Source: Synanceia verrucosa (taxonomy: Eukaryota; Chordata; Actinopteri; Perciformes; Synanceiidae). From it: 64,000 nucleotides of DNA. Position numbers and translations under genes: made by a program. The notes under the pieces were generated by a model. The model had not been told where the DNA came from, did no database searches, and saw nothing but the letters and a program-made list of their open reading frames with translations. Location of the stretch: positions 145,001-209,000 of the forward strand of contig CM056555.1 of the NCBI GenBank assembly GCA_029721515.1, in the 5' to 3' direction. Within the stretch, counting starts at the first letter, position 1. Each line of letters starts with the position of its first letter. Positions 36,701 to 50,094 of this stretch are shown piece by piece.

Positions 36701-39700
36701 GTGTGATGAATGATTCCATAGCCAATTAAGTTGAAAAACATTATAAAACACAAATTTATGGCATATTACAGATTTTCAAAAAATCACATACTATAGCATG
36801 TCAAAAAACAAAAAAAAATCAAAAATTTTAAAAGTCAAAATAAGTCATCAGTAAGATTTATTATAGTGTGTTGAATGATTCATCACAAATTAAGTTGAAA
36901 AAAGTTCAAAAAAGCAAATTTATAGCATTTTGAAATTTTTCCAAAAAGCGACATACTATAGCATGTCAAAAAACTAAAAAAAAGAAAAAATTTGAAAGTG
37001 GAAAAAAGTCATCAGAGAGACTTATTATAGTGTGATGAACGATTTCACAGCAACTTTGGGTGTAAAAGGTTATAAAACAAGAAATTTAGAGCACGTTGAA
37101 AAATGTCTATGGAGCGACATACTATAGCATGTCTAAACGGTCAAAAAATTTAAATTTTTAAAAGTGGAAAAAAGTCATTAGAAAGACTTATTATAGTGTG
37201 TTGAATGATTCCATAGCAAATTAAGTTGAAAAAAGTTCGAAGAAGCAAATTTATAGCATTTTGAAAATTTTCCAAAAAGCGACATAGTATAGCATGTCAA
37301 AAAAGAAAAAAAAACAAAAAATTTTGAGATTGAAAAATAAGTCACCAGAAAGACTTATTATAATGTGTTGAATGATTCCATAGCAAATTAAGTTGAAAAA
37401 AGTTCGAAGAAGCAAATTTATAGCATTTTGAAAATTTTCAAAAAACAACATACTATAGCTTGTCAAAAAACTCAAAAAATAAAAAATTTTAAAAGAGAAA
37501 AACCGTCATTAGTAAGATTTATTATAGTGTAATGAATGATTCCATAACAAATTAAGTTGAAAAAAGTTCTAAAATGCAAATTTATGGCATATTGAACATT
37601 TTCAAAAAAACAACATACTATAGCATGTCAAAAAAGAAAAAAAAAAAAAAATTTTGAGATTGAAAAAAAAGTCACCAGAAAGACTTATTATAATGTGTTG
37701 AATGATTCCATAGCAAATTAAGTTGAAAAAAGTTATAAAATGCAAATTTATGGCATATTGAACATTTTCTAAAAAACAACATACTATAGCATTTAAAAAA
37801 ATTAAAAAAAAAAAAAAAAAAATTTAAAAGTGAAAAAAAGTCATTAGAAAGACTTATTATAGTGTGTTGGATGATTCCATAGCAAATTAAGTTGAAAAAA
37901 AAAAGTTCAAAAAAGCAAATTTATAGCATTTTGAAAAATTTCCAAAAAGCGACATACTATAGCTTGTCAAAAAAACTAAAAAAAAAAAAAACATTTTAAA
38001 AGAGAAAAAAGTCATTAGAAAGACTTATGATAGTGTGATGAATGATTCCATCGCAAATTAAGTTGAAAAAAAAGTTCAAAAAAACAAATTTATAGCATTT
38101 TGAAATTTTTCCAAAAAGCGACATACTATAGCATGTCAAAAAACTGAAAAAAAAAAAAAAAAAAAATTTGAAAGTGGAAAAAAGTCATCAGAGAGACTTA
38201 TTGTAGTGTGTTGAATGATTCCATAGCCAGTTAAGTTGAAAACGATATAAAACATAAATTTATGGCATATTAAAGTCAAAAAAACGACATACTATAGCAT
38301 GTCAAAAAACTCAAAAAATAAAAAATTTAAAAGTCAAAATAAGTCATCAGTAAGACTTATTATAGTGTGTTGAATGATTCCATAGCAAATTAAGTTGAAA
38401 AAAGTTCGAAGAAGCAAATTTATAGCATTTTGAAAATTTTGAAAAAAGCGACATACTATAGCATGTCAAAAAACTAAAAAAAAGAAAAAATTTTGAGAGT
38501 GGAAAAAAAGTCACCAGAAAGACTTATTATATTGTGTTGAATGATTCCATCACAAATTAAGTTGAAAAAAGTTCAAAAAAGCAAATTTATAACGTTTTAA
38601 AAATTTTCCAAGAAGCAACATACTATAGCATGTCAAAAAAAGTAAAACATTTTGAAAGTGAAAAAAGTCACTAGAAAGACTTATTATAGTGTGTTGAATG
38701 ATATCATAGCAAATTAAGTTGAAAAAAAAAGTTCAAAAAAGCAAATTTATAGCATTTTGAAAATTTTCCAAGAAGCAACATACTATAGCATGTCAAAAAA
38801 AGTAAAACATTTTGAAAGTGAAAAAAGTCACCAGAAAGACTTATTATAGTGTGATGAATGATTCCATCACAAATTAAGTTGAAAAAAAAGTTCAAAAAAG
38901 CAAATTTATAGCATTTTGAAAATTCTGAAAAAAGCGACATACTATAGCATGTCAAAAAACTCAAAAAAATGAAACCAATTGAAAGTGAAAAAAAGTCACA
39001 AGAAAGACTTATTATAGTGTCATGAATGATTCCATCGCAAATTAAGTTGAAAAAAGTCATAAAATGCAAATTTATGGCATATTGAAAATTTTCTAAAAAA
39101 CAACATACTATAGCATGTCAAAAAACAAAAAAAAAATAAAAAAAATTTGAGAGTGAAAAATGTCACCAGAAAGACTTATTATAGTGTGTTGAATGATTCC
39201 ATAGCAAATTAAGTTGAAAAAAGTTCAAAAAAGCAAATTTATAGCATTTTGAAAATTTTCTAAAAACTGACATACTATAGCATGTCAAAAAACTGAAAAA
39301 ACATGAAAATTTTGAGAGTGAAAAAAAAGTCACCAGAAAGACTTATTCTAGTGTGATGAATGATTCCATCGCAAATTAAGTCGAAAAAAGTTATAAAATG
39401 CAAATTGATGGCATATTGAACATTTTCAAAAAAATGACATACTATAGCATGTCAAAAAAAAAGACTTATTATAGTGTGATGAACGATTTCACAGCATATA
39501 TAGATGTAAAAGGTAGTAAAAAAAAGAAATTTAGAGCACATTGAAAAATGCCTGTAAAACGACATACTATACCATGTCTAAGCAGTCAAAAAATAAAAAA
39601 TTTTAAAATTGAAAAAAAGAGTCATCAGAAAGACTTATTACATTGTGTCCAATGATTCCATAGTCAATTAAGTTGAAAAAAGTTGTAAAAAATAAAATAA

Positions 39701-41370
39701 AAATTTTGTAACATTTGGAAAATTTTCAAAAAAAAAATGACATACTGTAGCATGTCAAAAAAGTCAAATAATGAAATTTTTTTAAATTGAAAAAAAGTCA
39801 TCAGAAAGACTTATTACATTGTGTTCAATGATTCCATAGTCAATTAAATTGAAAAAGTTGTAAAAAAAAGAATTTTTGTAACATTTTGAAAATTTTCAAC
39901 AAAAAAAAAATACATACTATAGCATATCAAAAAAACTCAAAAAATAAAAAATTTTAAAAGAGGAAAAAAACATCATCAGGAAGAGTCATTATAGTGTGTT
40001 AAATGATTCCGTAGGAAATTGAGTTGAAAAAATTGTAAAAAGCAAATTTATAGCATATTGAACATTTTCAAAAAAATGACATACTATAGCATGTCAAAAA
40101 AAACTAAAAAAGGTCATCAGAAAGACTTATTATCGTGTGATGAATGATTTCACAGCAAATCTGGGTGTAAAAGGTCATAAAAAAAGAAATTTAGAGCATG
40201 TTGAAAAATGTCTGTAAATCGACACAAAAAAAATTTCAAAGTGAAAAAAAGTCATCAGAAAGAATTATTATACTGTGTTGAATGATTCCATAGCAATTTA
40301 AGTTTAAAAAGTTGTAAAAAAAAAAATTGTAGCATTTTGAAAATTTATGAAAAAAACAACATACTATAGCATAAAAAAAATAATAGTAAAAAAAAAAAGA
40401 AATTTAAAGCACGTTGAAAAATGTCTGTAAAATGACATACTATAGCACATCTAAACAGTCAAAAGCAAATTTATAGCATATTGACCATTTCAAAAAACTA
40501 CATACTATAGCATGTCCAAAAAAAAATGTAAAAGTCAAATTATATATTATAATTACTATATAATAATTCTATTGCAAAATAAGTTGAAAAATGTTATAAA
40601 AAGAAAATTTATAGCATATTGACCATTTCAAAAAACTACATACTATAGCATGTCCAAAAAAATGTAAAAGTCAAATTATAGGTTATAATTACTATATAAT
40701 AATTCTATTGCAAAATAAATGTTACAAAAAGCAAATTTATAGCATATTGACCATTTCAAAAACTACATACTATAGCATGTCCAAAAATGTAAAAGTCAAA
40801 TTATAGATTATAATTACTATATAATAATTCTATTGCAAAATAAATGTTACAAAAAGCAAATTTATAGCATATTGAACATTAAAAAAAAACAACATACAAC
40901 AAAAAAACATGTCAAAAAATTAAAATTTTTAAAAGTCAAAATAAGTCACTAGAAAGACTTATTACAGTGTGTTGAATGATTCTAGAGCAAATGAAGTTGA
41001 AATAAAGCAAATTTATAGCATATTGAAAATTGTCATACTGTCATGCCCATAAGAAAAAACTAACAACAATAATCAAATTTTTAAATACAAAGTGATCAGA
41101 AATACTCTTTATAGTATGTTGAATGCTTTCAAAGCAAATAAAATGTCAAAGTAAAAAAGAAATTCTGAATATTTTATAGCACGCTGAAAATTATCTAAAA
41201 ATGGCGTAGTATAGCATGTCAAAAAAAACGGACAACTTTAAAATGTCAAAAAAAAAGAGTTCAGAAAGACTTATAGTGTATTGAATTTCATAGTACAAAT
41301 GTTGAAAAACGTTCTTAAAAGGTAAATGTATAGTATGTTGAAAAATGTCACAGTATAGGATGAAAAAAAA
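33797..41370. repeat. AT-rich satellite array, ~167-bp unit, ~45 copies
   Basis: Successive units share cores such as agacttattatagtgtg, attccatagcaaattaagtt and catactatagcatgtc. Measured spacings of the last core run 160, 166, 170, 177, 159 and 166. Units at 34352 and 35191 belong to blocks that are nearly identical over several units, giving an 840-bp higher-order period. The A-runs vary in length. Copies decay toward the right end (after about 39.4 kb), while the left end starts abruptly. Confidence 0.95.
40495..40890. repeat. Variant satellite subfamily, 127-138-bp unit
   Basis: Three to four units share an extra block ttataattactatataataa and spell the core catactatagcatgtcc at 40501, 40639 and 40766. 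The block is absent from the main array, so this is a separately amplified variant at the decayed edge. Confidence 0.8.
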
Positions 41371-42654
41371 AACAACTGATATATGTCAATGTCTAATCTG
41401 ATATCTGTAATCCATTCTTGTAAAACTCTGTAAAAGTAATGATACCAGCGCAGAAACCACTGCAGAAATACTGTGTTATGAGTCGAAAAGCCCTGCATCC
41501 TGAATCTTTCTTAAACATTACAAGTCTAAGCATCAAACTTCAATTACCAATACTAATAATCACCTAACAGTGATGCAGTGAGGTGTTCATCATTTTAATG
41601 TTGCAGCTGGTAAAGGTGGGGCTTATTTTAATTACTTCTACACTGCAGGACAGTTTGTGAGTTTGTCCTGATCTATAACATTACAATATATGTATGATAA
41701 TATAAATTACTGTTCTGAATCTGTAAATTAATATTCCTTTAAGTAATTAAACAAATGTATGGAATAAAAAGTACAAGGTTTCTCTGAGATATAATGGAGT
41801 AGAATTATAAAGTAGCATGAAACTAAAAATACTACAAAATCAGTAAGTGTAAATAAGATTCCACACAATTGTACTTGGATATGTATTTGAGTAAATGTAC
41901 TTAGTTACAATCCTGATGTTGAGGTAAAACTGCCCCCCACCACCTTTTTATGTTGGACAGTGCCGTGCGTCATGGCAACAGGTGCAGTCTGCACTCTGAT
42001 TGGCTGTGTGGCCTGGGATCACCCGTTGCCGTTCGCAGGCAGAAGTGCTGAGTGGACCCTCCTTTTTAAAGGCCCTACCCGGCCGCTTCATGACCTGCTA
42101 TTATTAAGCAGATTTGTTTTTGCATCCTGGCTGAAGCTTCTAGTGGGAGAGCAAAAAACTGCAGCGGGGATCATATATGTGCCTCTGCAGGGACGCTGGG
42201 GGCATAACCTAACAAATGTGTGGGGTCAATTGGTAAGGACTGCTTTCTGTTGTGTTCCTTGTGCAGAGGTAGAGGACTGCTAAGTTGTGTGGAGGTGGTG
42301 GATGTCCACTCCATATGTTTCAGAGCCTCACAGTAAGAACTTGGACTCTTGATGAATTTAAGGCAAGTGTTTTGGTTTGTCGGTGCTGCAAAGTTGAAGA
42401 TCTGCCATTTAAAAGTTTGCTCTGAAAATCAACTTAGTAGTACCTCTATACTCTGATATGTGTGAGCGTTGGTTAAAAATAAACTTGTCACTTGGATTAC
42501 TAAATTTTGGGATGAATGGTTCTTTTCATGGTGAAGCAGACAGAAGGGAGAGTTTGTGACGTTGCTGATGATGATCTGCCAGTTGTTTGTTAGGTGACTC
42601 AGATATTAAGAGTGCTCCTCTCGCTAGCTGCTACAGGCCGGACAGACGAGGACA
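41371..42654. other. Intergenic; possible promoter or LTR-like block
   Basis: AT-rich to 41930, then a GC-richer block (41940-42500) with an attggctgtgtggc box, a TATA-like tttttaaaggc at about 42062 and an AATAAA at about 42478. This could be a solo LTR or the upstream region of the gene candidate that follows. No coding frame is convincing. Confidence 0.35.
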
Positions 42655-45600
42655 ATGTCAAAGTTACCTGCTTCCTCTGACTCGAAGGACGTCGGTGAGC
42701 GGTCAGTAACAGAAAACAACCAAGATGTCTGCTGTGGAGTTGGTGGTACGCTTGCGTAGGGGAAAAACAACTTGGGCGTCATCATAGAATCTAAAAGGAC
42801 AAACAACATGGAGGAAAAAAGTTGTGAAGTCAGAATGTTGCAATTTATAATTAGTAGGTAAACAGTTTTTATTAGACAGATCTGAAGAGAAAGGGAAGAC
42901 AGATAAGGAAAAGGAGAAAAACAACAAGAAAGTACAGATCAAGAGAAATTACAAAAAGAAAAGACAAATGTGCGCAAAGAAGAAGAAACCTGAAATTGAA
43001 CGGAGGCTGAAGATTTCAGATTTAAAGATGGCCGATGATCGTCACATGGAGGAGAGGAAGTCAAGATGCATCTGAAGCCTCCAGGAGTATTGAGGAGAAG
43101 ACAAAGCTGAACTGGAGACAATCACATGATGATAATGAACAGGATGAGGGCAGGGGGTCAGGGTCAGCTACACAAACAATGTTCACCTCGGTACATTTAA
43201 CATCGAGCCCCGCAGGCGACAACAATGGCGTGAGCAAGGGCCGTCCATGTCTACGTGTTGCTAGATTTCTCTCTGGCTGGTTTCAGTGTGCTCAAACAAC
43301 ACAAAGGTTTTTCCATCACCCTCAGCAGGTCAAATTCATATAAAGACACAAAGGTCGGTGCTGCCACAGCGCCGCGCTGCTGCTTAAAAGGCTGTTTGTC
43401 GACAATGTGAGGCTCCTGAAGGAGGCTGAACGTGGTTGCTATGGCGCTTCGGTGAGGAGTGGTACTGGTTGAGGTACTGTCTTGCTTTCTTATCCGGGAC
43501 TTAGTGACGCAGCGCTCGCGAGAAGTGGATATGATTGGTCGGTTGTTTTTTTGGTCACAAGGCACCAAAGTTAAAAGCAGCATTTCCTGTCGTTGGCTTT
43601 ATTTTTTTAATATTTGGTATAAAATACATTACATCTGTTTACAACTTCTTCCATAATTGATTGAAGTCATTTTTTCAGCAAAAATGAAAAATATTTGCTG
43701 GTTCCATCTGCTCTTATACTGACATTTTTTGCTGTGTTTATATATCATTACAAATGAAATTGATTTTGGATCGTTGGTCAGTCAGCAAATCAGGACATCA
43801 CTTTTCACTATTTTTTTAAGACAATTTATCAACTCATTTTGGTGTGAGTAAGAGAAGATTACTCCTTTTCATTGAAGTAAATTAAATATTTTTTGGTTTG
43901 GGACGTATTTTAAAGACACCTTGCAGTTGAGAATAATGTTATATTTCACTGTTTTCTGGTGTTTTACCAAACAATGAATAAATTCAAATGAATAATCATA
44001 AATAAGAATAATAATTTTGTTGCACCGTTTAACAGCTGCAAATCAAAATGCTAACAAATATTGAGCATGACGATGTCCAAAATACAGTAATTATTGAAAT
44101 CTGAGAATATGACAACATCATGAAAGTGAATTCTGAAGCTGAGACAGGAAGTGTTCTAATTTACCGTTTACCCATTACCTATTTTTCTACCAAGTTAAGT
44201 TTCTGTGAGCTGAATGTTCATTTCCAGCCTGTCGGACTGCAGAAAATGCCGAAATAGCTTTTGCTTTGCAGTGTGACTGTCATGATCGATTGGAAAAGAT
44301 CAAACACGTCTTCAGGCCGTCTGTCCGGCACTGGTTTCCATTATTTTCTGGAGATAATTGAAATCTGCTTGAGAGAGGCACCGGTCAGAAATACAACCAA
44401 TTCGCCTAATGTAATAGAATATTTTCTGTTGCATTGTCCAGGCAAATGGTTTCCAAGTTCTAACACTTAAAAGACATTGATGTTTTTTTTGTTAAAATAA
44501 TGTGACATACGGGCGAATTGTGTTTCAGAGTCAGATCATTAGATATTGCTGTTGGACTCATTTGTCAGCTCAGCTTTGCTGAGTTTGTTTGATAAGAAGC
44601 AGAAGATGGAATTCATTGGTTCTTTAATTAAAAAGTGAACAGATATACTTTAACTCAAGCTTGTAACATTACATTAGTTGTTCAGGCTTAAAAATGTTTC
44701 CTGAAAGATTTAAGTTCTTTATCAGAGTGCCGGTGTTTTATTTTACCATGTTCATCATCTTAGTTTAGCATGTTAGCAGTGAACACAAAGAGGAATTCAA
44801 AAGTATACTGTGGCTTTTAAAGTAGACTTTGGAACTTACTTCTGACTTCACTAGGAGTTTACTGCACAGTGAGGCTTTTATATTATATTTGTGGTTTTAT
44901 AAAGTAAGTAGTGAATGACAAATAACCAGAAGGCACTGAACTCCTCCTTTAACAGAGCGCTGCTGTTCCTACAGGTTTCCCAAGGGGACGCTACTGAGAA
45001 GCTGGCTCACCAAGTCGCGGCCCAGGTTGCTGCTGCTGATCGCAGGGTTGAAGAGGCCTCAGGTGACCCTCATGAGGAGGAAAAGGATGAAGCGCACAAA
45101 AGTAGCAAAGGCCACGTAAGCGGTAAATATGGCTTATGTTGCATGTAGGACTGCTGAACCCCACAGGAAGTGGCTAGAAAGGAGGAAAACGTAAACAGAA
45201 ATGGGTTATGATGGAGCGGCGCATATCAAATAGCATAAGACACACTGATCTGACCTGCACTTTGTTATTAATGAATGAGTATAGACTGTGAGGAAAGATA
45301 TCACATAATGACTGGGCTAGGTTACAGGTTAAATCATATGGTTTGTTTTTGCAAGCCGACTCATTAACAAGCCTCTGACGACATCACTTGTATTTTCGAG
45401 GAGACAATATGTTCGGATGTTCTGTTGAATGGTGACGGTACTACAAACTATAATCTGCTTTAATGTTTCAGGAACAGTGGTGTGCAATGGGGGGTGCACC
45501 AAAGTTACCCCTTTGGAGACAAAAACACACATTAAGTGCCCCCCCCGGTTGGCAAAACACTAAATTGCCCTCATGGCTTGATAAAAAAAAAAAAATGATA

Positions 45601-46006
45601 AAATGCCCTCTTGGGTGGCAAAAAAGCTAAAGTGCCCTCTTCAGTGGTGAAGATGCACTGTAGGTGCCCTTTTTTTTTCGCCCCTGACCTTCAAAATGTT
45701 TATGCACACCACTGTTCAAGACATACAACCTTTTTTTTGTCTGTCTACTTGTTTTTGTTCCCGTTCAGTAAAAGTGAGCAAAGAAAACATCAAAAACCAA
45801 ACGTTGCCTCTCTTCCAGAACCTGCAGCCGGACGCCCCACTTCACCTGAGTCCTTAACCAAGAGGATCTGCTCGTTAGATATGGAAGACAAAGAAAAGGA
45901 AGACCTGTGTGTTGGATCTTTGCCCCAACAACGAACTAAAATCCAGGAACCACAAAACAGAGTGAAGCCAGAGGATGAACCACAGAGATTGAGACCTCCA
46001 GATTAA
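42655..46006 (+). CDS. Candidate unrecognised gene: lysine-rich, charged protein (4 exons, one frameshift)
   Basis: Model: 42655-42694, 42876-43229, 44975-45122 and 45819-46006. ATG opens MSKLPASSDSKDV, then donor gtgagc. Exon 2 (acceptor tttttattag) continues in phase with SEEKGKTDKEKEKNNKK and KKKRQMCAKKKKPEIERR. Between about 43035 and 43072 the reading must step one base to continue (ASEASRSIEEKTKLNW) to the donor gtgagc. Exon 3 (tgttcctacag, VSQGDATEKLAHQVAAQ) ends at gtaaat. Exon 4 (cctctcttccag, PAAGRPTSPESLTKR) ends at TAA. All other phases agree. The spliced length is 730 nt, exactly one base over a multiple of three. The residue makeup suggests a disordered, possibly nuclear protein; the function is unknown. 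It could be a living gene with an assembly error, a young pseudogene, or a chance chain of frames. Confidence 0.35.
45475..45714. mobile_element. hAT-like MITE
   Basis: The terminal inverted repeat cagtggtgtgc / gcacaccactg is perfect over 11 bp. The flanking octamers ttcaggaa and ttcaagac match at 6 of 8 positions, fitting an aged 8-bp target duplication. The interior has degenerate tandem units around aagtgccctc-tgg-tggcaaaa. It lies in intron 3 of the lysine-rich gene candidate. Confidence 0.6.
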
Positions 46007-49000
46007 TCTGGATTATACCAAAACCACCAGCTTCCACCCTCTCTTCAAATATAAAGCTGTTTTGGCTTATTGGACTGTAATGACTGTGGCTTGTACATCA
46101 TTCTCACCCAAAGACAAACTGTCCCGTGTTCTCAGTTCAGGTCCATGTGTTTGAGTCTCACAAGAGTCCAAACCAGCTGCTGATTAAACTGTGATGGGAC
46201 GCTTACCGCTGCCTCACATTCTTCTGTCAGAACAAAACTTATCAAGTAGCTTGATTGTATGAAAATCAATTCAATTCAGACACTATAAAATAAGGTTGCT
46301 AATTGTGATTATTAGCTTAATAAACTGCTGTCGACACAGTGAGACACATTTTCACACTGGAGCTCCCAGGTTTTCCACAAACTTAACATGATTTTTCCTT
46401 AAATTTTTCATTAAGTGCGTAAAACACATTTTAGAACGAAGCACTTCATTTTCATCGCAGTTGTCTGTGCGTAATCATGGCCACATCACCAGCTCAAACG
46501 ATGGAGCGTCTGGAGAAATTAATGTGGAGTGATCGGACCTTGCTGAGTCAAATACATAATCTATTTTTTCAGCAATGTTACAGAAAAAATGTGTGCAAAT
46601 TTAAATGGCCTCTAGCCGCTTTTATTTCACCAAGAATCCTTTGAGGTTGAAGAAGGATTGAGTCAGAAATATCACCACATCAGATACCGAGCAGTCAATG
46701 AAGATCGTTATAGCATGATTTATACTGAGGAACAGGAGCGTAATGTGTGCTTAAATAAAACAGAAAGGTATTTTTCTTTTGACCAAGCCATAGTCTCATT
46801 TGTTATTTTGGCTAAATCGCCTTCAACACAAATAAAATAAGAAATATTTCTGACTGAATCTGACCATTGAGATGATGATGGTAACCTTTGGTCCTTTCCT
46901 TTAGTCAATTATGTTATTATTTGAAATTTCTCCAGATTCCCTCTCTTTGGGCTGTTTGTGCAGTTATGTCATATTTTAGTCACTTTGCTATGATGATGAA
47001 TTCACGTCAAAGAAAAAAAAAAAACACACATCCAGCATATTAACACCTGAATTTAATGGCACTTTATATTAAGTTTTCCACTTCTTGTAGTTTTTTTTTA
47101 TTTTCCTGTCATTCAACATTTAAATAAGGAGCAAAATTTATAGATATCTGAATCTCTATTTCAGGACACTTTTTAAATCCTCATAGTGACATCCATCAGG
47201 GAAACCTAATCTTTATTAACCATATCAACCTGCTGTAAAAAAAAATAAAAAAAATAAATGTAAACGACTGACTTAATATAAAGTGTCACCAAATATTTGT
47301 ATGGATTAACAAGATGGCTAACGAGGTGACGATTCTCCTCTATCTTCACACAAGTATACTCGCAATTTCTGCTTTTTTCTGCCATTTTATGGAGCAGCTA
47401 GCCGGCTAACAGCAGGTTAGCTAACTGCTAATGCTACTGATAAACTAAAACGCATAAAACTGATGCTGGGATTGTATGTGTATAAAATTTTAGAAATTAA
47501 ATAAATTTAGGCCTAACTGACGGAGACAGCATCGGTGCTATGATGGCTAAAAAGTATTGTTACCATTGCTTTTGTGTATTAATATATTTATATTTCAGTG
47601 GTTCAGAGCAGTTTTACTAAACTGCTAACACCACAGTTTATGTTAGATGAAGACTGCATTTGTTAGCTGATGCTAAGCTAAACGGGGCTGTAATTTTTCT
47701 TTTAATAATCCTGTTGTTGAAAAGAATGACTTCACAAAAATTTGAACAGACCCATAGCCAAATTCTATGCTAGGTATGCTATTCTATGCTACGCTAACTA
47801 CGTTACACGTCAAACTAAGCTGAGAATAAAAACGGGGAAACAGTATGACAGCTAAACGATGTTAAATTGTTTAACAACGCTGCTCTGAGTACATCTGCAT
47901 TGTTTGACTGTCTGATGTGTTTCAACTACAATTCAACTCAAACAAGACATTTTCAAAATGAACAGGAGGGGGAAATTTAGTTGAATTATCACTGCTGTGG
48001 TGGTTCCTCTATTCTACACCGCTTTCTTTGTTGACGTGATTCTGACGTTTTGAAAATTTAAAACGAAAAGCTGCTAGCTGAATAGCTTGGCTGCCAAAAA
48101 GCTGTTCTATTTTCTTATATAATGTTTTGTTGAGATTCGAAAATCGTTAAATTTTTAGTCAACTGACTGACTGTGATATTATCTGCTAAACTTTTCTAAC
48201 TTTATATCACTGTTTTGGATGCAGTGAAATGTAGAAAGCCTCCTTTACAGGTGTGTTTGATATTGATTGGATCGTGTAGTGGTTTATTTATGCTCTGCCC
48301 AGTAGCATTTAGTAGAACCGTTATCACTTCAGAAAAATACTAATGCAGTTGTTGTTTTGGCAAAAAAAAAAATTATAAAATCAACATCATCATTTTAAGT
48401 TTCATGACTTTTTCTTTGACCCTAACACACATGGTCACACATGTGACCTGCTGTTTACAACTTTAAATATGTGTCCATGATAGAGTTAGAATATTTAAAG
48501 GAGCTTATATAAAACTGGGATGAACTGGACACTTGTCCAGGGTGTACCCTGTCTTTCACCCTAAGACAGCTGGGATAGACTCCAGCCCCCCTGACCCTAT
48601 GAGAGGATAAGAGGGAGAAGATGGGTGGATGGATGGTTATATAAACAGGTATATGTGTTATGTCACAACAGGAAGCTTACCTTCTTTGGAGAAACCATCG
48701 ATGCTGCTGAATATCACCATGTTGAAGAAAGGACATGGTTTAAAATACAAAAAGATAGACAGAAGATATTATAATAATAATAATAATAAAGTTATTGATA
48801 TGTATATCTACACATAATGATCTAAACCCTGACCACTTTTCAAAGGGAACAAAACCCTGTTTGATGCGTTTGACATCAAGAGTTAGCGTATAGATTATGC
48901 TCCATATTAATTCACAGTTATCTTATAAATGTGTTTGCACTGTAGCATACAGGAGCTACCCCCGTCTGTCAGCTAGCTACATAACACACTATCACAATTA

Positions 49001-49799
49001 GCCATTGATTACACTGGAGAGCAGAACAAACACGATAAAAACTAACATGGACATCAGTTGACGAGTCGAAACATTTTTAAAATATATAGAGAATATATAA
49101 GATATATAAGAGAGACTCAAAAAATAAGGATCAAATACATTCACAAGAAACTGAAATAAATTTCAGAACAGTACATTCAGTTTTAATTTGAACTAGTTTC
49201 AATGCAATTGTTCAAATTACACAACATTAATTCAGCCTGAAAATGTTAATCCTTTTACTGTTATAGTCATCTATAGTGGTTAGATGCACAAAAACACACA
49301 CTTCATTTATGATAGAATAAATGACTGAATTTGTATTTAAATATTATATCATATTGTAAAAATACAGATACAAAATATAAGCTACTTAGGGCCAGTGATA
49401 GAGAGGAGATAATGACCCAATATCTATTTGATATTGCTGTGAAAACATATCCTGCAAACGATTATATTCAATTTGAACTCATCACAATAACATTCTAATT
49501 TCATCCAACACTAACTTTTACTGATGTAGCACACAGAAGTGTTTAACCCATAGACATCATATGGTTTAACCAGCATTGTGTAGCACTAGCACGCCATCCC
49601 ATGACCGGCTGAAATAAACAATGAGAAACGATTGATGGCAATCTCACAATCGCATATATTAAAATCGTCTGTTAATGATTGGCTGCTGATCGACTGGCGC
49701 ATCCTTGGTGTGAAGAAACTCTCCACCTGATTGGCTGATCTGACTCATGACAACACATGACAATGAAAACGGTTCAATCTGTCAAAGTTATCGTCTGTA
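46007..49799. other. Intergenic stretch with no gene seen
   Basis: AT-rich. AATAAA-type sites shortly after 46007 (for example near 46317) could serve the gene candidate upstream. One truncated SINE lies at 48.5 kb and a short (TAA)n near 48770. Nothing else was recognised. Confidence 0.55.
48518..48637 (+). mobile_element. tRNA-derived SINE, 3' fragment (copy 2)
   Basis: Only the tail half is present, from gatgaactggacacttgtcc to the atgg-type end; the tRNA-like head is missing. Confidence 0.75.
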
Positions 49800-49805
49800 T
49801 TTATT
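49800..49805 (-). terminator. Candidate pex6 polyadenylation signal
   Basis: TTTATT on the plus strand reads AATAAA on the gene strand, about 155 nt past the pex6 stop codon. This would give a short 3' UTR. Confidence 0.5.
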
Positions 49806-49957
49806 AATTACACTTTTTTTACACAAATTTATAAATTAACTTCTTGTTTACATCATTTACAGTATGTTACAATGTTGATTTTTCAGATCTGCACTTTAAA
49901 TTATACCTTCATCTGAGTCCTGGTGTTCTGTTGGTCAGCGAACATCACCATCACTTT

Positions 49958-50094
49958 CTACTTTGCAGCGAGGTTCTGTTGAATGTTCCTGTATCTCAGC
50001 AGCTCCTCGTCTGAAACTGACGACTTGAAGTTTTCTAAAGCTAAAGAGAAATCCTGGATGGAGACCAGGACAGGACAGTCCTCTGAGTCCAGAC
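49958..50094 (-). CDS. pex6: pex6 exon 16 (C-terminus and stop)
   Basis: The acceptor is tatatgtctcag. It codes LDSEDCPVLVSIQDFSLALE through ELLRYRNIQQNLAAK and stops at TAG (49960-49958). Confidence 0.96.

Noticed and set aside
33797..41370. A CRISPR array
   Set aside because: Repeats are about 167 bp, contiguous and AT-rich with no unique spacers, in a vertebrate genome.
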